A stretch of DNA of 64,000 nucleotides. Source: Acheta domesticus. Its lineage: Eukaryota; Arthropoda; Insecta; Orthoptera; Gryllidae. How positions within the stretch are numbered: position 1 is the first letter of the stretch; every line of letters starts with the position of its first letter. Below are positions 10,248-20,699 of the stretch, piece after piece. Position numbers and translations under genes: made by a program. Under the pieces are notes generated by a model. It was not told the origin of the DNA. It worked only from the letters and a program-made list of their open reading frames with translations, and did no database searches. Location of the stretch: NCBI GenBank assembly GCA_031308135.1, contig JAHLJT010002630.1, positions 97,012,141-97,076,140 of the forward strand, written 5' to 3'.

Positions 10248-11094
10248 TCAAATGCTTTTTTGTGTAGCATTATAACCATAATGTTTTAATGGAATGAACT
10301 GGTCTTTAGGTTCACTGAAATCTTCTTCCTCTCTAAAATTAATCAAGTCTTGTTCTACACTGTGAGTGTTCTTTTGAGTTCTGAGGTAATTATGTAAAAC
10401 TACTGTTGCTTTCACAACTTTGTCCACTGTTTTTATATCGCATTCGAATGGTTTCAGGAATACCCTCCATCTGGCTGCTAAAATACCAAATGCACTTTCT
10501 ACTAATCTCCTGGCTCTAGAGAGCCTATAGTTAAAAATTTTCTTTTCAGTGCTCTGCAACTGAGTCTTAGGAAATGGTCTCATTAAATTCTCTAGCAGGG
10601 GAAATGCCTCATCTCCTACAAATACATATGGGAGACTGTCTTTACTACCTTCTAATATGCATGGTTCTGGAAGATCAAGTTTATTACTTCGCAAGGCCTT
10701 TCCAAACATGCTTTCATTAAAAACATGTCCATCACTAAATTTACCACAGGAGCCAATGTCTACAACAGAAAACTTATAGTCAGCATCAACAACTGCAAAT
10801 AGAATTATGGAAAATTGTTTTTTATAATTAAAGAATTGGGATCCACTTTTCATGGGCTTTCTTATAACCACATGTTTCCCATCAATTGCCCCAACACAGT
10901 TATTAAACTGCCAAAGCTGCTCAAAATCTCTGCTATTGTGAAGCCACAACTGTTTATCTGGCTTCGGTAAGTACAGTGGTTGTAAATGTGTCCATAGGGC
11001 ATCACAGACCTCATTAACAATCTGGGCTACTGTACTTTCTCCTATTCTAAAGCTATAAGACAGTGTTCTATATGACACCCCAGTGGCTAAATAT
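10248..11094 (-). CDS. Harbinger transposase, exon 2 (DDE nuclease)
   Basis: Exon 2 starts after the acceptor CTCTCTTTCAG. With exon 1 it restores the family motif TLRYLATG.SYR.LSYSFRIG.STV, which contains the helix-turn-helix region. The catalytic triad of the DDE_Tnp_4 fold is present: Asp in AIDGKHV (about residue 177), Asp in GDEAFPL (about 267) and Glu in RRLVESAFGIL (about 305). The joined protein is 387 residues, close to known PIF/Harbinger transposases (vertebrate HARBI1 is about 350). The enzyme would cut at the terminal repeats and integrate at TAA. There is no premature stop. The first codon of the uninterrupted frame is GTG, so the true start must be in exon 1. Confidence 0.9.
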
Positions 11095-11247
11095 CTGAAA
11101 GAGAGAGAATTGTGTTAGTCTTGAACATCAAAAGTAAATCAAGTGGATTTCTTTTTTAATTGACTGAATCGTTGAAAATGTATTGTTAAAAACAAAATAT
11201 ATTAAAAAAGTATATTTATTTTCAACAATGAAGTTAAGAATATTTGC

Positions 11248-11564
11248 CTTAGGGTGACGGTTAGCCGTTCTTCGGTTCCAATGGGCCTCCGAAAATTAGT
11301 GTATTGTTTTTTAATGGTCGATTCCACGATCTGGTGAATGTCCATAAATTGCACCCTGGTAACCCGCAAATATTTTCGAAAGGACTCGTCATCTAAATCC
11401 GGTACCAGACTGTGGAATTCGCCTTTTTCTTCGCGAAAGCGAATGTGGTTCCTCACCCACATGCTTCGGAGTCGTTTACGAATTAAATGAAGAATAACTA
11501 TTTCCTCTTCTTCGGACTCTGCATCATCTGACGATTCCATTTGATTTATTGCAACATCGTTCAT
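11248..11564 (-). CDS. Harbinger transposase, exon 1
   Basis: The exon starts at an ATG (MNDVAINQMESSDDAESEEEE) with an acidic lead. It continues through VPDLDDESFRKYLRVTR to RPIGTEERLTVTLR, the conserved N-terminal region of Harbinger transposases before the helix-turn-helix. The only position that rebuilds the conserved TLR-YLATG junction is a GC donor (CTAAG|GCAAAT, GC at 11247-11246), so the intron (11247-11095) is of GC-AG type. A GT at 11258-11257 is in reach but would delete conserved residues. Confidence 0.85.
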
Positions 11565-11603
11565 GGTGAGTTCAAAACAATATCAAATGAAATAATTAGG
11601 TAC

Positions 11604-12009
11604 CTATCACAGCCAGGGGCGGATTCGCGCGTAGGCACAGAAAGCACGTGCCTACGGCGGCAAAGTTTAGAGGCGGCAAAAATTTTGATCTAAATTTGTG
11701 ACAATACATTTCTAAAATTTATATAATGAATAAATTATATATATTTTAATAAATACAATTTTGATAATATGAAGACTTATTTCGTTTATATTTTCTAATG
11801 TTAATAGTACAGATGTACATAATTTTAAGAATTAATCGTAGAACAACGGTCGGCAATTTTTTAATGTGCCTACAGGCGACAAAATTGTTATTCCACTCTG
11901 ATCACAGCTCATTTCATTTCCGTGTAGCCCGCTCTGCAGGACGCACAGAAACCAAAAAGTATACAGTGTTATCGAGACCCACGATTGTGGCATTTCGAGA
12001 CATCGAATG
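11604..12009. other. Subterminal right part of Harbinger element, possible nested repeat
   Basis: AT-rich, beginning with CCAGGGGCGGATTCGCGCG, which looks like the end of a hAT-type element. No matching second end or duplication could be found, so a nested insertion is only a possibility. No gene was seen. Confidence 0.3.
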
Positions 12010-12108
12010 ACTCTTTCTAGTGTGTGGACGCGGCCTCGCTGGCCTCTTTCCGCATTTCTCGTTGCACATTTCTGGAAACACATTCCTCGGTGTAGTCTGT
12101 TGCGGGCC
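12010..12108 (-). repeat. Right terminal inverted repeat of Harbinger element
   Basis: The reverse complement of the left terminus; it ends ...GTTGCGGGCC, followed by the TAA duplication. Confidence 0.88.
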
Positions 12109-12111
12109 TAA
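12109..12111. repeat. Right TAA target-site duplication of Harbinger element
   Basis: TAA after the right terminus pairs with 8221-8223. Confidence 0.85.
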
Positions 12112-12164
12112 GACGTTTAGTTAATAAAAGTTGTGGAAATGGACGGCTTATCGAAATGTTTGCC

Positions 12165-12290
12165 CAAGAAAACGTGCGCATAGTGAAGCTACATTTACGC
12201 CCGGAAGCAAAACAAGGGCACATCTCAACATTTGCTCAATGAATAAGGGAAACTGGACAAAAACCTGATCGAGATGGGGGTCATTGACCC
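12165..12290 (+). repeat. Fragment of the hAT-like family seen at 62501-63738
   Basis: The segment contains AAAACGTGCGCA, GTGAAGCTAC and GGGAAACTGGACAAAAACC followed by TGATCGAGATGGGGGTC. The same series occurs in reverse complement at about 63390-63505 inside the hAT-like element there. It is a dispersed fragment of that element or a close relative. Confidence 0.65.
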
Positions 12291-12399
12291 GGAAGCTGAG
12301 GTACATTACTTGTTACAAGGGTATTAGGTCTTTTTAAAAATATACAACACAAATCAGAACTAATTTATTATATATCATTGTTTTGATAAAATAAACATT

Positions 12400-13010
12400 A
12401 TTTTTGTTTTTGACGATCAGTATAGTCTCCAATTGTATACAAACAGTTATGCAGCAGAAATGATTTTACTTTTAACTTAAATTTGTGTAATGGTTTCAAT
12501 TGTTTAATGTCATCTGGCAATGCGTTGTAAAGTAACGTACATGAATTGTATGTCGATTTTTTGTACTGAGCTGTTGATATTGACACTTGATGCACGTGAT
12601 TTCTACGACGTGTGTTGTAATAATTAATATCAGTAGTGCATGAAAATATGTTCCCACCATTAAGTCAGTTTTAACAAATATTACAGATATAGATAAACAG
12701 ATATAAATCAATAACAAGAGGCTTACAGGGATCACGTGGAAGGCATTTTTTCATTATTCGAATAATTTTCTTTTGCAATCTAAATATCTGAGTAATACAG
12801 GATGAGCTTCTCCAGAATATTATGCCATATCTCAGGCGGGAATGTGCATTTGCAAAATAAACGTTGCATGAAGGCTGACAGAATTCGAAAGAATTCTCAA
12901 TGCGTAACATAATGAACTGATTTGCAAGGAACATTCGTGTCATCGGCAAACAGAACCGTTCTTCCATTTTTAATAGCGTCTGAAACAACTATCTTCACGC
13001 TCACGTTTCA
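12400..13010 (-). pseudogene. LINE reverse transcriptase relic (C-terminal half)
   Basis: The minus strand reads NGRTVLFADDTNV, which is the catalytic FADD box of a non-LTR reverse transcriptase. Further on come YFANAHSRLRYGIIFW.SS, LQKKIIRIM and NALPDDIK..KPLHKFK.K.KSFLL, the typical order of blocks at the 3' end of jockey/CR1-like LINEs. Several frames are needed and parts are missing, so this is dead. It lies in the BTB gene span, in the same orientation as the gene. Confidence 0.65.
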
Positions 13011-13469
13011 ATACATAACTGACGGCAGAAAAGCGATATTACATTAACTTTATGATTTTATCGGTCACATGCGTCTTTAACCCCTGTTAACATGCACCCC
13101 TTCACGATGTTACGTGCACTTGCACTTACCAGTACGTTCAGAAAATTAAAATCCTCAGCAACGTAAATAAACAACCACCGATTCATTGCAAGCCAATTTT
13201 ATTACGAAAAAACAACAAGACAATTTACAAGACAAATAGGAATAAAAATAACTCCTTATTTTTGGGGGATGCTCATTGTAAATTGTAACATTATTAATTG
13301 TGCAATTAGAAAAATTAGAAAATTGGGTAAATTAGCATCATTTTCTTGTCATTTATGAAATGAATATCTTCTCCAATATTATTTACTATGTGGTGTCGCC
13401 ACTGAAATTCGACGCGCCACCTTCCTAGCCTAGAGTCATTTTTTTGTTGTCATTTTCACGTATTTACCA

Positions 13470-13830
13470 CGGACTCCTCACAATAGGATTCGGCTATGGC
13501 AGATCGTCGACACCCACCAAAACGTTTCAAATCTGTAACCGAAGCTCCTGAATCAGCCAATGCCTTAGCCAGTTGTTCTTAAAGAGTGACCGGTATATTT
13601 TTCGGTGTCTGGAAGACCAAGATAGGTGGCTATAATTTTTGGCACTCCTGCAATATGAATGCCACGTTGACACGAAGCTGGATTTTCCAAGCCTTAAATT
13701 CTTGGTATGACTTTTCGTATCGTCCTTTGGATTTTTCTGGGATAAATCCCGTGTGACTTCCGCAGCAGGATCTAAAATTTCTTGCGGAAGAGACGAATTT
13801 TTCCGCTTCCATTTTTAAGCCACGGTATGA
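13470..13830 (-). pseudogene. Crypton-like tyrosine recombinase relic with internal deletion
   Basis: The minus strand reads IPEKSKGRYEKSYQEFKAWK, resembling the core-binding start of Crypton/KIAA1958-type tyrosine recombinases. Only about 20 residues later it reads IATYLGLPDTEKYTGHSLR and, after a stop and frameshift, LADSGASVTDLKRFGG then AIAESYCEESVV. The latter matches the end of the catalytic domain: TGHSLR carries the His/Arg pair and ESY the likely nucleophilic Tyr. The middle of the protein is missing. Family placement is from memory. Confidence 0.6.
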
Positions 13831-14044
13831 GAATGTACTGTTGAAATAGATACATCGCAAGCAACACCCAACAATTTTGATTAACATGCCGCAGCAGTAC
13901 AATTCATTTGTTTCATATCACAGTAATGTAAATTTCAAAAATCTTGAGATTTTATGGTGACCAATTAAACGTTGAACATACCACGAAATGTTACAGTGTT
14001 ATTACTGCCGAGGCCAGAAGTTAAAAATCGAGGCGGAGCTTACT

Positions 14045-14227
14045 TGTCCGTTCTACCAATAAGAAAACGAAAAATTAAGAAAATCACCAAAAAAATGTAG
14101 TTTGTGCAGTGATTAGATGGCAGCTGGCAAGAAAAAGTATGTGGCAATTTCATATAGCTAGCGAAGACCCAAGGAAATAGAAAACTAATAAGGGAAAGTT
14201 TGTGCCATTCTGTAGCACCACTAGTTT
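14045..14227 (+). repeat. Terminal fragment of AT-rich repeat family RF1
   Basis: It carries the conserved end of the family, GATGGCAGCTGGCAAG, AATAGAAAACTAATA and TGTGCCATTCTGTAGCACC, ending in ACTAGTTT. The same end recurs at about 16413, 31412, 33740, 36770 and 52560. Confidence 0.65.
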
Positions 14228-14230
14228 ATA

Positions 14231-14370
14231 ATTAGAAGGTAGATCTAATCTACTAACTTTATCAACAATGATATCATGACTCAAAGTATCAAATGCTTTG
14301 GAAAAGTCAGTAAATATTACATCTACTTGAGGGTGAACTTCTCGACTTTGTTCCAAACACTGAATTATTA
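14231..14370 (-). pseudogene. LINE reverse transcriptase relic (AFD box)
   Basis: The minus strand reads CLEQSREVHPQVDVIFTDFS and then KAFDTLSHDIIVDKV.RLDLP. D-x-x-KAFD is the A motif of non-LTR reverse transcriptases. Only this short piece is present, abutting a trinucleotide repeat upstream and an RF1 end downstream. Confidence 0.65.
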
Positions 14371-14415
14371 TCATTATTATCATCATCATCATCATCATTA
14401 TTATTATCATCATCG
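14361..14415. repeat. ATT/ATC trinucleotide microsatellite
   Basis: Interspersed (ATT)n and (ATC)n. Confidence 0.8.
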
Positions 14416-14646
14416 TTTATTTTTCACAGCTTCCTGGTACGAGTTGTAGGAGTCATACAGATATTTCTATCAAAGCATGACTTCCGTAGTACAATAAGTT
14501 TAATTAAACTAACTAATCATTAAACTAATCAATCAATTAAACTAATTAAATTAATACTATTAAACTAATCATCAATTAAACTAAACACTTATTATTATTA
14601 TTATTATTTTCTTGTTAAATAAAAATCCAAAAGTTTTTCTACTTAC

Positions 14647-14919
14647 TTGAGCAATGGGCAAGTTTTTCTTCACCACCATGATCTTCAGTTTCTTCATAAG
14701 TTTCCTTCATATCACTTCCTGGCACATTGTAATCATCCACGTTTTCTTCACTCTCTGCATCTTCCATTTGTTCACTTTTTGGAACCAAAATCACAGGCTG
14801 CAAAGGTTGACATTTCTCAGCAATATATCTCCATGAAGCCACTTCGTTGCTCTGCGTGAAGTGGTGTTGTGAGTGAGTTATCACAGAAGATTCCACATTC
14901 CCATGAGAGGAACCACCAC
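14647..14919 (-). CDS. BTB-ZF gene, exon D (acidic linker)
   Basis: An open 273-bp exon rich in Glu, Asp and Ser with no known fold; it contains HSQHHFTQSNEVASWRY and QMEDAESEENVDDY. The acceptor TTGTTTCAAG (AG at 14921-14920) opens in phase 1 and matches the phase left by exon C. The donor GTAAGT at 14646 is consensus and leaves one base. Acidic, unstructured linkers like this join BTB and zinc fingers in insect BTB-ZF proteins. The residue bias and clean splice sites support coding; membership in the BTB gene is inferred from phase and strand. Confidence 0.6.
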
Positions 14920-15013
14920 CTTGAAACAATTTAAACGACTCATTATTCATATGAAAATGGGCATTCTCATGAAACTAATCTTAAGGCATTTATTTTAAAA
15001 ATAAAATGTACAC

Positions 15014-15100
15014 ATTTGGATTCAACATAACAGGCTTCACCATATTCTTCCAATTCAAAAATTGTAGTTTTTGTTTCTAAGTTGGTGTCTTCAGTCTTGA
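15014..15100 (-). CDS. Possible 29-codon exon of BTB-ZF gene
   Basis: Between an AG at 15102-15101 and a weak GTGTAC donor at 15013 the minus strand encodes KTEDTNLETKTTIFELEEYG and EACYVESK. It is acidic, like the neighbouring exons. It is exactly 87 bp and phase 1 to phase 1, so it could be included or skipped without changing frame. The donor is poor, and the call rests on composition and phase only. Confidence 0.3.
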
Positions 15101-15444
15101 CTATGATTATAAGACAAGGTAATCCACTATTTGCCATACTTCTTAGTCTTGTGATAGACATTACAATAAATAAACTGGATTTAAGAAGAAATATGTCTAC
15201 ATGATCAAAGCAGGTAATGCATATGCTGATGATGTTTTAAGAGGTCATCCATAAACTACGTAATGATAAAAAGAGGGGGAGTGTGTCTGAGGCAGTTACG
15301 CTGCGTTACTTAGAGATAGGGAAGTGCGTTACAAGGGGGAGACGGGGTTATTGAATATTCTTGAAATTACGTTATTCATGGACGGCTTCTACTTTGAGCC
15401 AGAAGAATCCAGTCTAAACTAATGGTACTGCAGAATGGCACAGG

Positions 15445-16413
15445 TTAATACTCAATTTACGAAATTTTCAAAAATTTGAATTTTGTTCAGCGGTTTTCAT
15501 TCAACTACATAATTGAGGATAGAGATTTTTCCTCCCAATAAGATTTGTTCTCCAAAGTGAATTCTTTTATTAGCGTCATGTACATTTTTTTTTGAAAATT
15601 TTAGTAGTTTTTGCACAATACGAGTATTGCACGCAATATTTGCAATTTTAAAAAATTACAAAAACTAGATTTTCTCAAAAACGGCTGCAAATTTTTTCTT
15701 TAAACTTTTTGTAGGGATAGTGCTAAATGAAGTCTATCAGATGACATTAACACCACAGTGCTCTATTCTTTTAGTTTTTCAAAAACTACAAAAATGTGAT
15801 TTTTTGACTTGTCTCTATTGTCGTTAATATTTACAATAGTGGCAATTTGTTCATATTATTATAATTATGAGTATTTTCTCAAAAATGGCTCCAAATGTTT
15901 CCTTCAAACTTGTCGAACGGATAGTGATAATTACACTCTTTAATATGACAAAGTTCAATTTGGGACATTTCTTGTTTTTTCAAAAATTACACAGATGCAA
16001 TTTTCTTGAAAGATCTCTCACACCGTTAATATGCACATTGCCAGTAATTTATAAACACTATTGTATTTGTAAGTTAAAATACTGCAAATAGAGTTTTTCG
16101 AACTAAACTTTTCTGTGAAATAAGAGCTTCAAATTTCGCAATTTTAGTTGTGCTTAAAACGTCATTTTCTTTAAAACGGCTCCAAATTTGTCAAAGAAAA
16201 TTGTCATCGAGGTTTTAATATTCTAAAATTAATATTTCGGTCTACAACTAGGCAAGCGAAAAATTAATAAAATGTCAAAAAAATGTTGCGTGGGCGACGA
16301 TAGATGGCAGCTGGCAAGAGTATGTGGCAAGTATGAATAGCTAGCCGTGACCCAAGGAAATAGAAAACTAGTATGGGAAAGTCTGTGCCTTTCTGTAGCA
16401 CCACTAGTTCCTT
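15445..16413 (+). repeat. RF1 repeat, truncated copy
   Basis: A plus-oriented 5'-truncated copy of the AT-rich family. It shows three versions of the internal block CTCAAAAACGGCTCCAAAT about 200-300 bp apart (near 15672, 15876 and 16167). It ends in the CCATTCTGTAGCACC type terminus (here CCTTTCTGTAGCACCACTAG). Confidence 0.65.
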
Positions 16414-16489
16414 CACTGTAGCCGATTATTCCAAAATTTCATTACCTTCACCTTAGAGGTGACTTTTTCTATTATGACCTTTGGCTGAC

Positions 16490-16617
16490 GATATTTTTAC
16501 TTTCCCGTATACATATGTATATACGGAGTACATACGTAGTATAGGGAAAGTTATGTAATAATGCGTGAAAAGCGGCGGATCTTCGGCAGAAAAAATCGAT
16601 TGTTGGGCTCTGATAAC
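16490..16617 (+). repeat. RF1 opposite terminus (TTTCCCGTATAC end)
   Basis: TTTTTACTTTCCCGTATAC followed by a TACGGAGTAC palindrome, GGGAAAGTTATGTAAT and GCGGCGGATCTTCGG. This is the second kind of RF1 end; it runs directly into the GTGGCTCTACAGAATGGCAC end of the next copy. Confidence 0.6.
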
Positions 16618-18215
16618 GAACTAGTGGCTCTACAGAATGGCACAGACTTTCCCGTATTAGTTTTCTAATTCCTTTGGTCTCGGCTAGCTATTCGGACTTG
16701 CCACATTCCCTTGCCAGCTGCCATCTATCGCCACCCAAAGTACATTTCTTTGACATTTTCTTAATTTTTCGGTTTCCTAAAAAAACAGAAATATTATTTT
16801 AAGAATATTATAGGACAATAAAATCTCGTTCTAAATGGCAATTTTCTTTGCAACATTTTGTAGACGTATTTAAGAAAATGGCGTATAAGCGCTACTGTAA
16901 ATGCGAAATCTGAAGCTCCTTTACAGAGATAAGTTTTGAGTTTTCGAAACAAATCGTTAGAACTCTTTTGAAGAACATCAACCCACAAATACAAAATTGT
17001 TTACATATTGCTGGAAACAGTGTAAGAGATCTTTCAATAAAAATACATTTGCATAATTTTTAAAAAACGAAAAAATACTCCGAATTGAACTTTACGTGAT
17101 ATTATAGAGTGCAATTAGCACTTTCAGTTCGAAAAATTTGAAGAAAAAATTTGAAGTAATTTTTAAGAAAATGGCGTTTGAGCGTTTCTGAAAATGCGGA
17201 ATTTTGAGCTACTTTTCACAGAAAACTGTTGCGTTTTTGACGAACTTTACTGGACATTATTTTGAACACATGTACAGTATTCATATAAAAACAATGTGAA
17301 CAAATCGCCGGTAATGTAAATATTAATGACCTGAGAGACAAATCAAAATTACATTTTTATAACTTTAGAAAAAACAAAAGAATATTGCAATATGGCGTTT
17401 ATGTCATCTCATAGAGTACATTAGGAACTATCCTGAACAAAAGTTTAAAGAAAAAATTTGGAACAGTTTTTGAGAAAGTCTTGTTTTTGTAATTTTTTAA
17501 AATTGAACATATTGCACGCAATGATGCGCGAAAACTACTGAAATTTTCAAAACAACGTACATAAATTTAATGAAAGAACTCACTATGAAGAACAAATTTT
17601 ATTTGTTTAAAAAATCTCTATCTTTAATTTTGTAGTTGTAGGAAGAGACCGAAAAATGCAATTTTTTGCAATTTTCGAAAATCAAGAGCTAACTGTGAAA
17701 TTAGGACCTATGCCACCTTTATGAGTGTATTTTACTTCATTCTTACAAGAAATTTAGAGCCGTTTTGAACCCGGAAATTTTGAAAATGTCCGAGGGTCTT
17801 CATATTAAGTACCCCCAAATTTTCCGAAACCTTTTTCAAAATCTCAAAGCTTCGAGTTGAGCTAGATCGACAGGGGTTTCTTCAATTTCAAAAAAAAAAT
17901 ATTCTGCGTATGGTTTAGGCGCTAGTAGTGTTCACAGACGGGCAGACGGACGGACAGACACACGGACAGGCAGACAGACGGACAGACATTTTGATTTCAA
18001 TTGGTTTTTTGGTATCAAGGACCCACAAAAGAGGGATTCTGGATACACCACGTGTTGGGGATTTTTTTTCTTAATTTAGCAACTGGTTTTATCCACTTTT
18101 TCGTTATTAAGGTCCAGAAATGAATTTTTTTCTATCGAAAATCTGCAGTTTTTTCGCGCAACATTACATAACTTTCCCTATACTAAGTATATTACTCCGT
18201 ACATACGTACACCCG
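16618..18215 (-). repeat. RF1 repeat, near full-length copy (about 1.6 kb)
   Basis: It starts with the terminus CTAGTGGCTCTACAGAATGG and runs in minus orientation through at least four degenerate internal units. It then passes a GACGGACAGACA-rich tract (17935-17990) to the other terminus, AACTTTCCCTATACTAAG. Both ends carry an ACTTTCCC motif. There is no convincing ORF. This is the clearest single complete unit of the family in the window. Confidence 0.6.
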
Positions 18216-18529
18216 TGGAAACATAAAATTTCGCGTTGAAAATGCCTTGGCCCGTGGGCTTGATGGCGATGGACATCCCTCACTGCCGAAAGCGACATCT
18301 AACGGTGGGTTTGAAAACTACGTTCTCTCGACCGAACTATGAAGATGAAATTCATTTGATTGAGGGGTATGAAATATTTTAACGTCCACTGAGAGCTAAA
18401 AAGGAGTACAGAAGTAAAAGTCTTCCGTGATTCCTGCCCATGAAACTAAATTGACATTAATTTTTGTATATGTAATGTTGCATTCAAGTTGCTTTAATTT
18501 AAAATTTGTTATAAGAAAGGTAATCGAGC

Positions 18530-18610
18530 AGCGAAAGGATATCTCAGTGCCAAAGTGTTGTTCCCGAACTGGAAAAGTGGCGGGTTCGATTCCGGGTCTA
18601 CCTAAATATT
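18530..18610 (+). repeat. Possible tRNA-derived SINE head
   Basis: GATATCTCAGTGCC resembles an A-box and GGGTTCGATTCCGGG is a good B-box, about 45 bp apart. The acceptor arms do not pair well, so this is not called a tRNA gene. Confidence 0.4.
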
Positions 18611-18824
18611 TTTATCCATTCTACATTGCCACAAGATCTTCTAAATTAAAACATTCTACATTTGTCTTGTCAAAGTTATGCACAAAGCAATCAAAATTCG
18701 CTTTCGTAAAGAAGGAAAATATTTGAAAATATAGATGACAACGATGCAAACAGAAAGAAGAAAGTATTGAAAAACCAAATATTCCTTCATTTAAATATCT
18801 GAGCATAATCATAAATACAAGAGT

Positions 18825-19560
18825 AAACTAGTAGTGCTACAGAATGGCACAGACTTTCTCGTATATCTATTTCCTTCGTTTTCAGTTAGCTATTCAGACT
18901 TGCCACATACTCTTACCAGCTGCCATCAATCGCCGCCCAAAGTACTTTTTTGACATTTCCTAAACGTTTTGGTTCTCTAATAGTAGAATGGAAATATTAT
19001 TTTAAGAGTTTTAAAGAACAGTAAAACCTCTTCCTAAAAGTCAATTTTTTAAAACGTTTTGGAGCCATTTTTAAGAAAATGGTGTTTCAGAATTACTGTA
19101 AATTCGAAATTCGAAGCTCTTTTTCACAGAAACTGTTTGAGTTCTCAAAAAACTTCATTAGAAGTTATTTGAAGCACTTTAATTCACAAAAACAATTGTG
19201 TTTACAAATTGTGGGAAATGTGCATAATAACGGAGTGAGAAATATTTCAAAAAACTTACATTTGTGTAATTTTTGAAAAAACAAAATCAATTTTATGTCG
19301 TATTAAAAGGAGCAATTACCACTATTGAAAAGTTGAAAAAAAAATTTGGAGCCATTTATGAGAAAATGATGTTAGAGCATTTCTGAAAATGCAGAATTTT
19401 GAGTTAGTGTTCACAGAAAACTGTTTAACTTTCAAGAAGCTTTATATGACATCATTTAAAGCAAATGTACTCATAAATGTAATAATGCGAACAAATCACT
19501 GCTAATGTAAATATTAACAAATGTGAGAGACAAATCAAAAAAATTTCATTTTTGTAATGA
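18825..19560 (-). repeat. RF1 repeat, truncated copy
   Basis: It begins ACTAGTAGTGCTACAGAATG and continues with the internal blocks in minus orientation (GGAGCCATTTTTAAGAAAATG, then GGAGCCATTTATGAG). The other terminus is missing. Confidence 0.6.
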
Positions 19561-19599
19561 AAAAAAAAGAGAATAGAGCACTTTCTTTGTTGCATTCAC

Positions 19600-20690
19600 C
19601 TCTTTTAAAAAATTTCTTGCTCCAAAATCAATAGCAATCCTTGAAAAATGAACCACATTTTCTTTATTCAAACATGTACTTTCATCAGTGATGTTGAAGT
19701 TAACATGTCAAATTTCACAAACCTTTTAAAAAGATTGTGTAGTAGCATTGAGAGATCTTCAAGTAAGAATGGTACCAGTGGTTTGAGGCTCTGGAATTTC
19801 CTAACAAATTATTCACATTGAGAAGTCAGAGACTTGAAAAAAGACGGTTTATATTTCAACAGAGAGTTAAAAAGAATTTTTTTGAGGAGCCTTGCTGTCT
19901 TTCATTTGTGCTACCTTTAAGTACTTTTTAACACACTCAAACATTTCAATTGCCCTTTCAATACATGGGCTGTTTTTGAACCACCTAATAGCACATAAGT
20001 TTTTGGGAAACATAGAACTTCCTGTAACTGCAGTGTATTGTGCTCTTCGTGCAGGACAATCTTTCAGTAAGTAATGCGTATTTCACAAAATGGAAATGAT
20101 GTCCTAATCAACACTCTGGAAACCAGTCTTCACAGCACCATGAATTATATAAAAACCACATGAGCCAAACTGAAACAAGGTTCTGCTGTTTAGGTCAATC
20201 TCATTCATATGATCCTGCAATTTATCAAGGAAAATTAAGATTGACATTAGGTCTGTCCAGAGAGACCTGTTGCAATCATGCCAAAGGCAAACCTGAAAGA
20301 CCATCTAGAATTTTCTCTCGATTATCTTTGGCAGTCAAGAAAAACACTTCAAATTTCGGGCACACGCCATATTTTCACAGACATACCAAAATCTTACAAG
20401 AAGATCCATCTGGCCTCTTTGAACTACTTTGTTAAGGGATTCATCACAACAGATGACAACATCAGTACAGTTCTCAATTACATCGAGTTTTTATTGAAGT
20501 AATGAGCCAAACCATAGTAAGGGACTTTATCTTCACCGAACTGAAATTTCTGTACAAAATTTTTTTAAAGAAACTTGAAATATTTACACATGATCTTAAA
20601 GAGAACCTGTTCTCCACCAATGCCCATCTTATTTCTGCTCTTGCTACATCATCACTTCAGAAAAAACAAAAACAACTCTTTGTTAGGATG
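19600..20690 (-). pseudogene. Decayed transposase-like protein relic
   Basis: The minus strand reads, across several frames, SDDVARAEIRWALV, then CCDESLNKVVQRGQMDLLVR, LFQFGSCGFYIIHGAVKTGF, CPARRAQYTAVTGSSMFPK, IRWFKNSPCIERAIEMF and LKPLVPFLLEDLSMLL. The order and motifs (DESLN, QMD.H.RFW, GSCG.H..HGA.KTG, PARR..Y...T, RW.....V..RAI) match a multi-copy animal protein family that I know as transposase-like but cannot place securely; a hAT-like origin is possible. Stops and frameshifts show it is inactive. Confidence 0.55.
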
Positions 20691-20699
20691 AATTCATGA

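Larger units (their letters stand above)
8224..12108. mobile_element. Complete PIF/Harbinger DNA transposon (3885 bp)
   Basis: Both termini start with GGCCCGCAACAGACTACACC. The first 45 bp of the left end and of the reverse-complemented right end are identical, and similarity continues in patches to about 100 bp. TAA flanks both sides. Inside are two convergent, intron-bearing genes, each open from start to stop: a MADF-BESS protein on plus and a DDE transposase on minus. In this superfamily both proteins are needed for transposition; the Myb/MADF-like partner helps the transposase enter the nucleus and bind the ends. Identical terminal repeats, perfect duplications and two undamaged genes point to a recent and possibly still mobile insertion. 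It sits in the inferred intron between linker exon D and the near finger exon of the BTB gene. Confidence 0.92.

Noticed and set aside
11604..11660. hAT end nested in the Harbinger element
   Set aside because: CCAGGGGCGG looks like a hAT terminus, but no second end or 8-bp duplication was found.
13500..13580. Plus-strand ATG frame MADRRHPPKRFKSVTEAPES
   Set aside because: Antisense of the Crypton-like catalytic domain; short and without further support.
18530..18610. Candidate tRNA gene
   Set aside because: Box A and box B are present, but no 7-bp acceptor stem or proper anticodon arm can be drawn; called a SINE head.
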